Notes under the pieces: generated by a model | The model's database searches: none | The model's input: only the letters and a program-made list of their open reading frames with translations | What the model was told of the DNA's origin: nothing | Made by a program: the position numbers and the translations under genes | NCBI GenBank assembly: GCA_963668495.1 | Contig: OY764545.1 | Span: 1,922,001-1,986,000 of the forward strand | Length of the DNA stretch: 64,000 nucleotides | Reading direction: 5' to 3' | Origin: Oleispirillum sp963668495 | Lineage (GTDB): Bacteria; Pseudomonadota; Alphaproteobacteria; Rhodospirillales; Rhodospirillaceae | Part shown: in pieces, positions 32,694 through 41,840 of the stretch | How the letters are laid out: each line of letters starts with the position of its first letter | Position numbering within the stretch: the stretch's first letter is position 1

Positions 32694-34310
32694 TTGTCGG
32701 GAAATAAATACAAAATGCGGCGTCAGCCTTCCGCATACAGGGACTTGCTCATTGGCTATCACACCAGTTCATCAGTGTTTTATGGCCTGATCAGCGGCAT
32801 AATCCTTGCGTTGATTGCATTGTTCTTGGTCGGTTATTTGCCCGAGGCTGTGTTTAGGCCGGAAAGCCCGTCGTTTATCTTTGTTATTGGCGGTATTGGT
32901 GTTTGGCGATACTCATGGGCATTTACGCATTATTGTCGGGCCAGCTATTTCAAATTTGTGGTCTTTCCCAAAATACGCAAGAAAGCTGATGCCGAGAATC
33001 CTCAGGTTCCATACTATTTCTTTGTTGTTGCGAGCTATCAAATATCTGCCGGGATGAATGCCGCGGTCTATGGACGACTGCTTGAGGAAATTGCAGACAA
33101 CGGTGGCAGGGCGATGATTGTTGCCGGTGTTACGGACCCGGCGGATGTCAAAGTACTTCAACAGGTTTTGCTCAAGCACCGCGAACGTGCCCCCAATGTG
33201 GTTTTGGTTCCTATATATCAGTCCGGCAAGGGCAAGCGTGAAATTGTGGCTGAGGCCTTGGATTTTATTGCCACTCGCCCCAGAGTGCCGGGCAGCCAAG
33301 TCGTTTTGATGGATGGCGATACCCTACTGGGCCGTGGGTGCTTGAAAAAGGCAGCCTCTGTTTTGCAATCCAATCCTGATCTTGGCGCAGTGACCACTGA
33401 AAATATTCCCATGGTGAAGGGGAGTATGCTGCATCGTGAATGGTATCGGTTGCGCATGGCGCAACGGGCGATTTTGATGTCGTCTTTGTCCTTGTCGCGC
33501 AAGGTGCTGGTTTTGACAGGGCGTTTGTCATTTTTCCGCGTTGAGATTGCATTACAGCCGGACTTTATTGCGTCAATCCGTTCCGATTCCGTTAATCACT
33601 GGCGGTTGCAGCGGATATCCCTGCTTACGGGCGAAGATAAAAGTACGTGGTACTGCGTGCTTAAAAAAGGCTGGAATATGATGTTTATTCCAGATGCAGT
33701 GGCGCATCCGCTTGAGGAAATGCCCGTCGGTAACTTTTTCTTATCGAGTGTAAGGCTGATGAGCCGTTGGTACGGCAACATGATCCGCGCCAATGGGCGT
33801 GCTTTGGCGCTTGGCCCCGCACGGACGGGGGCTTTCCTGTGGGCCTGTTTGCTGGATCAGCGTTTATCAATGTGGACATCTTTGATCGGGCCAACCTTTA
33901 CCACGTTGCTTGCCGTGTTTTGTTCCCCTGTATATTTGGCTGTTTATGTCCTGTGGATTTTGATCAGCAGAAGCATATTGACCTTGTCCATCATGGCGCA
34001 TACGGGCAAAGGCAATCCATTATTTGTGCCGCTTTTGTACTATTCGCAGTTGGTTGGCTCTGCGGTAAAAGTGTTCATGAGCTTCCATCCTTATCGGCAA
34101 AAATGGACAAGGCAGAACATTGCCGGGAAACAGCAAGATGAAGGGCTTATGCTTTTTTACCGCCTGAGTTCCTATGTCTATAACTGTGTGGCGGTGCTGG
34201 CTTTTGTCATTTTTGTTTTCTATGTGGGCGACATAACCGCCTACACCCTGAACGATACAGGCCTAGTTGATGCTTGGAATGCTGTGCCTGATTTTCATTC
34301 CTATCAATAG
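32694..34310 (+). CDS. Alg8-like membrane glycosyltransferase (family 2)
   Basis: A 538-residue processive GT2 enzyme with two N-terminal and about four C-terminal membrane segments. The catalytic core shows GKGKREIVAEAL, the nucleotide/metal-binding LMDGDTLLG, TTENIPMVKGS, and the TGEDKSTWY motif that resembles the TGDDKS segment of Alg8 (mannuronan synthase). I start it at TTG 32694; ATG 32715 (MRRQPSAY), with GGGAA upstream, is a good alternative. Together with the preceding PilZ protein it could polymerise a uronic acid or related sugar. The other alginate genes (algK, E, G, X, L, F) are absent nearby, so the product is uncertain. It is convergent with the DsbD-like gene, 11 bases away. 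Confidence 0.85.
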   Translation: MSGNKYKMRRQPSAYRDLLIGYHTSSSVFYGLISGIILALIALFLVGYLPEAVFRPESPSFIFVIGGIGVWRYSWAFTHYCRASYFKFVVFPKIRKKADAENPQVPYYFFVVASYQISAGMNAAVYGRLLEEIADNGGRAMIVAGVTDPADVKVLQQVLLKHRERAPNVVLVPIYQSGKGKREIVAEALDFIATRPRVPGSQVVLMDGDTLLGRGCLKKAASVLQSNPDLGAVTTENIPMVKGSMLHREWYRLRMAQRAILMSSLSLSRKVLVLTGRLSFFRVEIALQPDFIASIRSDSVNHWRLQRISLLTGEDKSTWYCVLKKGWNMMFIPDAVAHPLEEMPVGNFFLSSVRLMSRWYGNMIRANGRALALGPARTGAFLWACLLDQRLSMWTSLIGPTFTTLLAVFCSPVYLAVYVLWILISRSILTLSIMAHTGKGNPLFVPLLYYSQLVGSAVKVFMSFHPYRQKWTRQNIAGKQQDEGLMLFYRLSSYVYNCVAVLAFVIFVFYVGDITAYTLNDTGLVDAWNAVPDFHSYQ

Positions 34311-34321
34311 ATCACATTCAC

Positions 34322-36097
34322 CTATTCCTTTGGCTTAAGGTTCTGATCAAGTACAGAGGCAAGAATGCCGGGGGTTAAAATTTCCGGCAGCAGGATTGGT
34401 GCGCTTGGGTCCGGGCCATATAAGGCGTATACAGGCACGCCATTGCGGCCCAGACTTTTCAGGAAGCTACCAATCTCTGGCGAACGGCGGGTCCAGTCTG
34501 CGGTTAACCGTGTGATGCCGTGTCGGGCAAACGCATCTGTTGCGGCTTTGGTGTTCAGTGTTGATGCTTCGTTGACTTTGCAGGTGATGCACCAATCGGC
34601 GGTGAAGTCGACGAATACGGGCACATTATTGGCGCGAAGGGCTGCCAGTTTTTCCTTTGAGAAAGTAGCATGAGGCTCGGTCGTTTTTATTGAAATCGGT
34701 GAGGTTTGGACGAACCACAGGGTGCTGAGAATAGCAATTCCAATTAAGGCGACCGTGTGTCGCTTCAGTTGGCGTATGCAACTGATTGCGATCAAAAACA
34801 AAACAATCGCAACCGAAATCATGGCTTCCACTGATACTTGATGGCTAAGAACCCATAACAGCCACGCCGCCGCCGCCAACATGGGAAGAGCCAGCAGCTT
34901 TTTCAGTTTCAGCATCCATGGGCCGGGTTTTGGCAGATGTCGGGCCAATCCGGGCATCCATGCAAATATCAGGAAAGGCAATGCGAACCCTAACCCGACG
35001 CCCATAATGATTAAAAAGCCAATGGCAGGAGATTGCAAAGCCGCAAAACCAAGTGCCCCACCCATGAACGGAGCCGTACAAGGGCTTGCAACGGCAACTG
35101 CCAGCAACCCGGTCTGGAATGGTGCATTGCCTGCGGGTAAGCGGGAAATCAGGTGGCCTAAGGCTCCGACTTTTGGGGCAAATTCAGCCATGTCCAACCC
35201 AACCCACAGCATTATTATGGCGAGAGCAAAGACAATAGCCGGGTTTTGTAGCTGATACCCCCAGCCCAAATGTTCGCCGCTGGCGGTAAGAATGGCAAGC
35301 AAACCACCAATGCCAGCAAAGCCACAAAGAACACCGGCAACGTAAATTAGGCTCTGGCGGCGGACAGTTGTTGAGTCGGTTTGTGACAGTTCGGCAAAAT
35401 GGAAAACTTTGAGGGCAAGAACCGGAAATACGCAGGGCATAAGGTTGAGAATGATGCCACCCAGTATAGCCAGCGCCATGGCCACCCAAATGCCGTAGGA
35501 TTGAGACGGCGCAGGTGTTGACTGATTGTTTTGACTTGCCTGTGGCGCGTTTTGGTCTGGGAAGGCGAAGGCATCCGGCGAATTTGGAGCAGTGGAGCCG
35601 GGTGCTATGGGTAAGGTCAAGCTAAGTTCGGCAGAACCGGGGATGCAAATTTCCTTACATGCCAGCCAAGAAACCGCTGCTGATATGGTGAGTGGTTTCG
35701 GTGTGGCAGCAGACTGCAACTGCGCAGTAAACAGGGCATAGTCGCTGTAGCCGTATGTGGTGAGGCCGCTTTCATCAAATTTCGTATGGGGTGGATATTG
35801 CAGGGGGGAGGCCACGCTTTCCGGGGTGGTGTGCCATGTTACTTCGGTTGGCAGGCCTGCTTCACCGGGATTCTTCGCATAAATATGCCATCCCGGTGCA
35901 ATTTGAAACTGTATGCTAACGTCAACAGCCTGTCCGGGAACGTATGCTGCGGTTTTGCTGATAAGGCGAACGCTGGTTTCAGGTGTGTGATGTGTTGTGC
36001 GATCCTGCTGGGCAAAAGCCATTGAGATGGGGCTAAGGAACGCAATAATTGCTAAACATGCGGCAGTATAAAACTGTAATTTTATTATTCTGTTCAT
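34322..36097 (-). CDS. DsbD/ScsB-like thiol:disulfide reductase
   Basis: A 591-residue membrane protein that moves electrons from cytoplasmic thioredoxin to the periplasm. The start is ATG 36097 (MNRIIKLQFY), giving a signal peptide ending near AFA-QQ. Domains: periplasmic alpha with the cysteine pair in WLACKEICIPG (about 170), a central eight-helix beta domain with NLMPCVFPVL and ASPCTAPFMG carrying the redox cysteines, and a C-terminal thioredoxin-like gamma with DWCITCK. All three cysteine pairs are intact. The long alpha domain is of the ScsB type. A terminator and a candidate small RNA lie just upstream. Confidence 0.92.
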   Translation of the reverse strand: MNRIIKLQFYTAACLAIIAFLSPISMAFAQQDRTTHHTPETSVRLISKTAAYVPGQAVDVSIQFQIAPGWHIYAKNPGEAGLPTEVTWHTTPESVASPLQYPPHTKFDESGLTTYGYSDYALFTAQLQSAATPKPLTISAAVSWLACKEICIPGSAELSLTLPIAPGSTAPNSPDAFAFPDQNAPQASQNNQSTPAPSQSYGIWVAMALAILGGIILNLMPCVFPVLALKVFHFAELSQTDSTTVRRQSLIYVAGVLCGFAGIGGLLAILTASGEHLGWGYQLQNPAIVFALAIIMLWVGLDMAEFAPKVGALGHLISRLPAGNAPFQTGLLAVAVASPCTAPFMGGALGFAALQSPAIGFLIIMGVGLGFALPFLIFAWMPGLARHLPKPGPWMLKLKKLLALPMLAAAAWLLWVLSHQVSVEAMISVAIVLFLIAISCIRQLKRHTVALIGIAILSTLWFVQTSPISIKTTEPHATFSKEKLAALRANNVPVFVDFTADWCITCKVNEASTLNTKAATDAFARHGITRLTADWTRRSPEIGSFLKSLGRNGVPVYALYGPDPSAPILLPEILTPGILASVLDQNLKPKE

Positions 36098-36113
36098 GGC
36101 GCGACAGTAAATG

Positions 36114-36146
36114 CAAAAAAAGGCAGCCGGTTTTAATGCCGGCTGC
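36114..36146 (-). terminator. Intrinsic terminator upstream of the DsbD-like gene
   Basis: GCAGCCGG/CCGGCTGC stem with an 8-base loop and a TTTTTTT run on the minus strand. It lies only 17 bases before the DsbD-like ATG (36097). Confidence 0.9.
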
Positions 36147-36249
36147 GAAGTGGACCCTGAGAGAGGGAGGCTGAACACTTTCAGTCCACCTGTAAAAGAC
36201 ATGGGGGAGGAAAGGTGCAGTTTCAATGATAAGCTTTCGCAAATGGCGT
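36114..36249 (-). ncRNA. Candidate small RNA ending in an intrinsic terminator
   Basis: On the minus strand between the COG0523 GTPase stop and the DsbD-like start. A possible -10 TAGAAT (36256-36261) precedes about 135 bases with two stem-loops. The first has GTGGAC/GTCCAC arms (36150-36189) and a C-rich loop with GCCTCCCTCTC; a CCTTTCCTCCCCC tract lies upstream of it. The second (36123-36146) is a GC-rich 8-bp stem followed by seven Ts, a strong terminator. It may instead be a 5' attenuator of dsbD or just the GTPase terminator. No database comparison was possible. Confidence 0.4.
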
Positions 36250-36293
36250 AAAAAATTCTAAAAAAAGTAATAGCCATCGATGAAATATGGTTT

Positions 36294-37367
<1,074 letters not shown>

Positions 37368-37527
37368 AACGGTTTTTTCCTGTTCGGGGTTTGCCTGTGC
37401 TGAATAGTGCATATGTGTAAAGGCAATGTCACGATCAATTGGTTGACGTAAGGCATTTCAAATGCGGATACTGTTGTGTGTGTTCTCGACGGTTGAAAAA
37501 CTGGTGAGATAAGTGAGGGAGAGTTCA

Positions 37528-38343
37528 ATGGTTTCTGTCGCAAGGATACTGCGGCGAGATTGTTATATTCCCGCCAGGGTTATGGTCTTGGCGGTGGCGT
37601 TTGCGTGCCCGATACTGTGGACTCTGCCTAACGCTGCATTTGCTCAAACTCAATCCCAAACTCAACCATCCGCATCGTCGGCGGATGAAATGCCGATTGT
37701 CAGTGATATTGGTCATGCCTTGGGTTGGCTTGATAATCAATTGGATAAGGCTATTGCGGCATCTGAACCGGATAAATCAGTTCCCGTGACGGTGGCACCA
37801 CCAACCTTAACCGCAGGGACTGCTGCTCCTCAATTGCCTGATACCAGCACGCAAACCGCCGATCCGGCAATAGCCTCAGATATTGAGGAGGTTTTCGGCT
37901 GGCTGGATGACCAGTTGGATAAGGCAATTGCGGCATCGGAAGAACAAGGCGCGCAGGACTCCATTGGACCCCGCATATTGCATGAAGACCACTTTGCGAC
38001 CAAGCACTCGCAGGAAACAGATCCGTCAATGTGGCGACAGGATGAAGCGACGACTGACCTGATGCATCGGATACATCCATTGGCTTTGGTGACGCCGGAT
38101 ACGCCCAATGCCCACCATGCACACGAAGACGGACCTAATGGCTTGTTGATTGCTCAGGATGTGAAGGCATTACCTGCTGCGGATGCTCAGTCCCAATCGG
38201 TCAAAATGGCAACTTCGGTTGCCGCGGATGCGCAAACGGCGAAACCCGTTATCAAGGTTCCGCCGTCTGATCGTGAATTTGCTCGGAAACAGGCGGAGGA
38301 AAAGGAAAGGCCCATTCAGTCCGCCAATAATCCGATGCCTTAA
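37528..38343 (+). CDS. Secreted hypothetical protein with a duplicated WLD-DKAIAASE motif
   Basis: A 271-residue protein starting at ATG 37528 (GAGGGAGAG upstream). A signal peptide with an Arg-rich start (MVSVARILRRDCY) ends near AAFA-QT. The mature part has a 21-residue duplication: DIGHALGWLDNQLDKAIAAS at about 59-79 and DIEEVFGWLDDQLDKAIAAS at about 117-137, each followed by low-complexity sequence. A His-rich stretch (NAHHAHEDG) is in the second half. I recognise no family. It shares its 5' region with the His-rich metallochaperone and ends 4 bases inside the convergent hisI, so both 3' ends overlap. Confidence 0.65.
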   Translation: MVSVARILRRDCYIPARVMVLAVAFACPILWTLPNAAFAQTQSQTQPSASSADEMPIVSDIGHALGWLDNQLDKAIAASEPDKSVPVTVAPPTLTAGTAAPQLPDTSTQTADPAIASDIEEVFGWLDDQLDKAIAASEEQGAQDSIGPRILHEDHFATKHSQETDPSMWRQDEATTDLMHRIHPLALVTPDTPNAHHAHEDGPNGLLIAQDVKALPAADAQSQSVKMATSVAADAQTAKPVIKVPPSDREFARKQAEEKERPIQSANNPMP

Positions 38344-38744
38344 GACGATTTGCCGTAAAGGTCCTCTGCCGAGATTTCCGGTTTCATCAACTCGTGAAAA
38401 CGACCATCTTCCCAAGCGTTATAAAAACAACTGCGGCGTCCGGTGTGGCAGGCAACCCCAGTCTGGTCCACCAACAGCAAAAGTGTGTCCGCATCACAGT
38501 CTACGCGCAAAGACACCAGCTTTTGCACCTGACCGGAAGATTCGCCCTTGCGCCATAAGGATTGGCGGGAGCGTGACCAGTAACAGACTTGCCCGGTTTT
38601 CAGAGTTTCGATAATGCTGTCCCGGTTCATCCACGCGACCATCAGGATGTCCTTGCTGTCATGTTGCTGCGCAATGGCTGGGATTAAGCCATTGGCATCA
38701 AATTTCAGCGACATCAGCAGCAGATCAATATTTTTGGTGCTCAT
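38340..38744 (-). CDS. hisI: Phosphoribosyl-AMP cyclohydrolase HisI
   Basis: A 134-residue zinc enzyme of histidine biosynthesis that opens the adenine ring of PR-AMP. Signature: VAWMNRDSI near the N-terminus, YWSRSRQSLWRKGESSG, and DCDADTLLLLVDQTGVACHTG with the zinc cysteines and aspartates. It is the monofunctional form (no HisE domain). It stands apart from other his genes and lies 8 bases downstream of metC, with which it is probably co-transcribed. Confidence 0.95.
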   Translation of the reverse strand: MSTKNIDLLLMSLKFDANGLIPAIAQQHDSKDILMVAWMNRDSIIETLKTGQVCYWSRSRQSLWRKGESSGQVQKLVSLRVDCDADTLLLLVDQTGVACHTGRRSCFYNAWEDGRFHELMKPEISAEDLYGKSS

Positions 38745-38752
38745 AACAGTCC

Positions 38753-39922
38753 TTAGAACGAGAAATCTTTGAGGTGTTGAAAACCGCGTTCAAGATCGGC
38801 AATCAAGTCATCCGGGTCTTCAAGACCGATATGGAAACGCAAAGTCGGGCCTTCCGCATTCCACAGCACTGTCGTACGAACGATGCCGGGGGTCGTGTAC
38901 ATGATCAGGCTTTCATAGCCACCCCAGCTGAAGCCCAGCGAGAACAACTGAAGTTCGTCAATCATGTTGGATACGGCATCAATCATGTACGGTTCAAGTA
39001 CACAGCCAAACAGACCGCTGGAGCCAAGGAAATCGCGTTTAAAAATGGCATGTCCCGGATCATCAGGCAAACCGGGGTGCATGACGCGATTGACTTCAGG
39101 GCGGGTTTTTAGCCACTCAGCAACTTTAAGGGCGTTCTTTTCGTGCTGTTTCATCCGGGGGGCAAGGCTGCGTAAACCGCGAAGACCAAGGTAGGCTTCT
39201 TCAGAACCAACGGAGTAGCCGTGCTTGACGATGCTGGTCTTGATTATACGGTACAAGTCTTCGTTACAGGTAATGGTGCCCAGCATGGCGTCAGAGTGCC
39301 CGACAATATACTTGGTCGCAGCCTGAATGGAGACATCGACGCCTTTTTCAAACGGTTTGAAAAACAGCGGAGACGCCCAAGTGTTGTCGGCAACGACTAG
39401 CGCGCCACGGCTGTGGGCGATACGGGCAATGCCGGGGATATCTTGGACTTCAAATGTCAGGGAGCCGGGGGTTTCGCAGAATACCAGCTTGGTGTTTTCC
39501 TTGAACAGGAACGGCAGGCCCTCGGTGATGAGCGGGTGAAAGTATTCGACCTTTACACCGTTACGCACCAGCACATCTTCGCAGAAAGTACGGGTCGGGC
39601 CATAGACGCTGTCGGATACCAGAATATGGTCACCCGGCTTGACAAGGGCGTTCAGGGTTCCGGCAATTGCAGCCAGACCAGACGGAACAGCAATGCAGCG
39701 TTCCCCGCCTTCAACTGCGGCGACGGCTTCTTCAAGGGCTTGTGTAGTTGGTGTGCCGATGCGCCCGTAATAAAACGAATTCAGATGATCTGCTGTGGCT
39801 TCTTCCATTTCCGCCATATTGTCAAAGGTCACCGTGGATACCCGGTAAACCGGCGGGTTGACGGAATGGGAAAAGTATTTTGATTTCCGGCCCTTATGGG
39901 TGATTAGCGTATCTTGTTTCAT
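38753..39922 (-). CDS. metC: Cystathionine beta-lyase
   Basis: A 389-residue Cys/Met-metabolism PLP enzyme. Visible: FYYGRIGTPTTQALEEAVA, EGGERCIAVPSGLAAIAG, the aspartate region VVADNTWASP, the PLP lysine in AATKYIVGHSDAMLG, and SWGGYESL, which favours beta-lyase over gamma-synthase. It cleaves cystathionine to homocysteine, pyruvate and ammonia. It starts at ATG 39922, precedes hisI and follows the sulfurtransferase gene sseA on the same strand, making a small sulfur-metabolism group. Confidence 0.92.
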   Translation of the reverse strand: MKQDTLITHKGRKSKYFSHSVNPPVYRVSTVTFDNMAEMEEATADHLNSFYYGRIGTPTTQALEEAVAAVEGGERCIAVPSGLAAIAGTLNALVKPGDHILVSDSVYGPTRTFCEDVLVRNGVKVEYFHPLITEGLPFLFKENTKLVFCETPGSLTFEVQDIPGIARIAHSRGALVVADNTWASPLFFKPFEKGVDVSIQAATKYIVGHSDAMLGTITCNEDLYRIIKTSIVKHGYSVGSEEAYLGLRGLRSLAPRMKQHEKNALKVAEWLKTRPEVNRVMHPGLPDDPGHAIFKRDFLGSSGLFGCVLEPYMIDAVSNMIDELQLFSLGFSWGGYESLIMYTTPGIVRTTVLWNAEGPTLRFHIGLEDPDDLIADLERGFQHLKDFSF

Positions 39923-39976
39923 CTGAATTCCCTAAATCCGTTCTTGTCTATTGTCACAGCATCGGTTTGCGGCAGA

Positions 39977-40849
39977 TCAGGAGCCTGCCGGACCATGAAA
40001 TGGAAGGTATGATGTGTTTCCCCAGTCTTCCCACGACCCGTCATAAAGTGCAACATCCGTTTTGCCAAGCAAGGTCATGGCGAAGATAACGGCGCAGGCG
40101 GTGACCCCGGTGCCACACATGGCAATGACGGGTGTTTCATCCAGCGGCACGTTTGCGTCATCAAATATCTGTTTAAGCTCTTGGGTCGTTTTTATCGTCA
40201 TGTCGTCGTTGAACAGGCGGACATGATGCAAATTTACTGCACCGGGAACGTGTCCAAGGTTCCGGCAGGGGCGTGGTTCCGGCACCGAGCCTGAAAAACG
40301 TTCCGGTGCACGGGCATCGACGATGACCGCGTTTCCGGTTTTGCTGGCGTTCAGGACGTGGTCTTGTGTAGCAACCGAGCCTATGCCATTGCGTGGTGTG
40401 AAATAACGGTAGTCACGGCGTTTAAGGGCAAATGGTTCCCCATCAGCCGTGCGGTGCCCCTCGGCAAGCCACTTGGGTAGCCCGCCGTCCAATATGGCAA
40501 CATCCTCGTGCCCAAAGTGTCGGAACATCCACCACGCACGCATAGCCGCGTTGTTGCCGCCGTTTGCATCATAAATCACAACCTTGAACCCATCCCCGAT
40601 GCCAAGGCGACTGACCTTTGCCATGAACGTTTCCGGTTTGGGCATGGCGTGGCTGAGGGATGAGGACGTGTCTGCAATCTCGTTAATGTCAAAGAACCGC
40701 GCGTTGGGAATACGGCAGTCCAAAAAATTGCCGTATGGATCACGAGGATCAGTCGGCAGGAATGATGTGGCATCCAGAATTTTGATGTCCGGCGCTTCCA
40801 GTCGCGCAGCAAGCCAAGCGCAACTGACCAAGGAATCCTTTTGTAGCAT
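39977..40849 (-). CDS. sseA: 3-mercaptopyruvate sulfurtransferase SseA
   Basis: A 290-residue protein with two rhodanese domains. The N-terminal one is catalytically inactive (YDANGGNNAAMRAWW); the C-terminal one has the active loop CGTGVTACAVIFA, where the CG-GVT pattern marks mercaptopyruvate sulfurtransferases (Ser is more usual at the third position). It transfers sulfur from mercaptopyruvate to acceptors such as thioredoxin or cyanide. The start ATG 40849 is 10 bases after the NUDIX gene stop. Confidence 0.9.
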   Translation of the reverse strand: MLQKDSLVSCAWLAARLEAPDIKILDATSFLPTDPRDPYGNFLDCRIPNARFFDINEIADTSSSLSHAMPKPETFMAKVSRLGIGDGFKVVIYDANGGNNAAMRAWWMFRHFGHEDVAILDGGLPKWLAEGHRTADGEPFALKRRDYRYFTPRNGIGSVATQDHVLNASKTGNAVIVDARAPERFSGSVPEPRPCRNLGHVPGAVNLHHVRLFNDDMTIKTTQELKQIFDDANVPLDETPVIAMCGTGVTACAVIFAMTLLGKTDVALYDGSWEDWGNTSYLPFHGPAGS

Positions 40850-40859
40850 TTTATCCCTC

Positions 40860-41525
40860 CTACTGTTGCAGCCACTGTTGGCGAAGGCGCTCTCGGTTTA
40901 ATGCAAACCACTGCAACGCAATGAGCGTGCTGGCATTATTAATACCCTTGCGGGCGAGGCAGTCCAAGGCCTCGCTCGCAGATAAATGGAAGACGCGAAT
41001 ATCTTCGTGTTCTTCATCAATGCCCGCAGTGTCGGGGTGGGCTGATGCATCAACTTCGGCGCAATATAGGGCAATGGTTTCTGAAGACCCACCGGGCGTG
41101 CATAGGCTGTGGGCAATGAATTCCAGTCGGTTGACTTCCAGTCCGGTTTCTTCAAGGGTTTCGCGGCGGGCAACTTCTTCCGGAGTTTCGCCCGGTTCAA
41201 TTATGCCAGCGGCAATTTCCATGAGCCACGGATGCCATCCGGCAATCAAGGCTCCTGCGCGAAACTGCTCAATAAACACAAGCTCATCTCGTATCGGGTC
41301 GTATGGCAGAATGCCAACCGCGTGCCCGCGTTCAAAAATCTCGCGGGATATGACCGGGGTCCAGCCTCCGGCAAAGGTTTCGTGGCGCAGGTCGTACCGA
41401 TTTACCTTGAAATAGTTTTGGTACATTTGCTCCGTGCCAGTGGTTTCAACCCGGCTTGGGCCTCTCTTACAGAGATCCGATTCCGGGTTAAGGCAGCGTA
41501 TGGTTTTCAGAAAACGGTTTGACAT
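40860..41525 (-). CDS. ADP-ribose pyrophosphatase-type NUDIX hydrolase
   Basis: A 221-residue hydrolase. The NUDIX box is GIIEPGETPEEVARRETLEE followed by TGL, complete with the REx2EE core. VEQ-type substrate segments appear as FIEQFRAGAL, and the SPGGS-like CTPGGSSETIALYCAEV follows, as in NudF/ADP-ribose pyrophosphatase. It would split ADP-ribose to AMP and ribose-5-phosphate. The N-terminal 30 residues are poorly conserved and could be a too-early start; MYQNYFKVNRYDL (start 41426) is an alternative. Confidence 0.88.
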   Translation of the reverse strand: MSNRFLKTIRCLNPESDLCKRGPSRVETTGTEQMYQNYFKVNRYDLRHETFAGGWTPVISREIFERGHAVGILPYDPIRDELVFIEQFRAGALIAGWHPWLMEIAAGIIEPGETPEEVARRETLEETGLEVNRLEFIAHSLCTPGGSSETIALYCAEVDASAHPDTAGIDEEHEDIRVFHLSASEALDCLARKGINNASTLIALQWFALNRERLRQQWLQQ

Positions 41526-41840
41526 GGTGTGACCTGTTTGGGGTGCCGGATTGGCCTACGCATAGCAGTGTAGGGGCTGACCTGTGTAATCTCAAGGGTG
41601 GGGAATAGGTCGTGTGTGGATATGGGGGTGTCCTGTCCTTTCAAGGAGCCTGTATGTAGATATAGTACTCGTTTGGTGCGGTTTTTTTGTTTTTTATCAA
41701 TTTCACGTCTTGACTGTTGGGGGAAATCCTTTAAATCACACATAGTGTACTAATTTAGTCCGGTATTTGATAGTCATTCGCAACTCGCGATTTGTCATTG
41801 AATACCGGGGAATTGACCAAAACGGATTACGGAGTTCCAC
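41526..41840. other. 315-base divergent region between the NUDIX gene and the SUF operon
   Basis: The left part has no recognised feature beyond a NUDIX promoter that must be there. The right part holds the IscR-type operator (41742-41766) and an overlapping 8-base inverted repeat CCGGTATT/AATACCGG (41760-41767 and 41801-41808, spacer 33). No gene is supported; the minus frame at 41507-41743 has no features of a protein. Confidence 0.5.
41742..41766 (+). promoter_or_regulatory. IscR type-1-like operator of the SUF operon
   Basis: A 25-base near-palindrome: ATAG at the left end, central ACTAATTTAGTC, GGTAT at the right end. It matches the E. coli IscR type-1 consensus (as I recall it) at 22 of 25 positions, deviating only at the sixth, seventh and twentieth. 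It lies 74 bases before the rrf2 start. Binding of the cluster-loaded Rrf2 protein here would repress its own operon. Confidence 0.75.

Noticed and set aside
41507..41743. Minus-strand frame upstream of the NUDIX gene
   Set aside because: Overlaps the NUDIX start and the SUF operator; no domain features.
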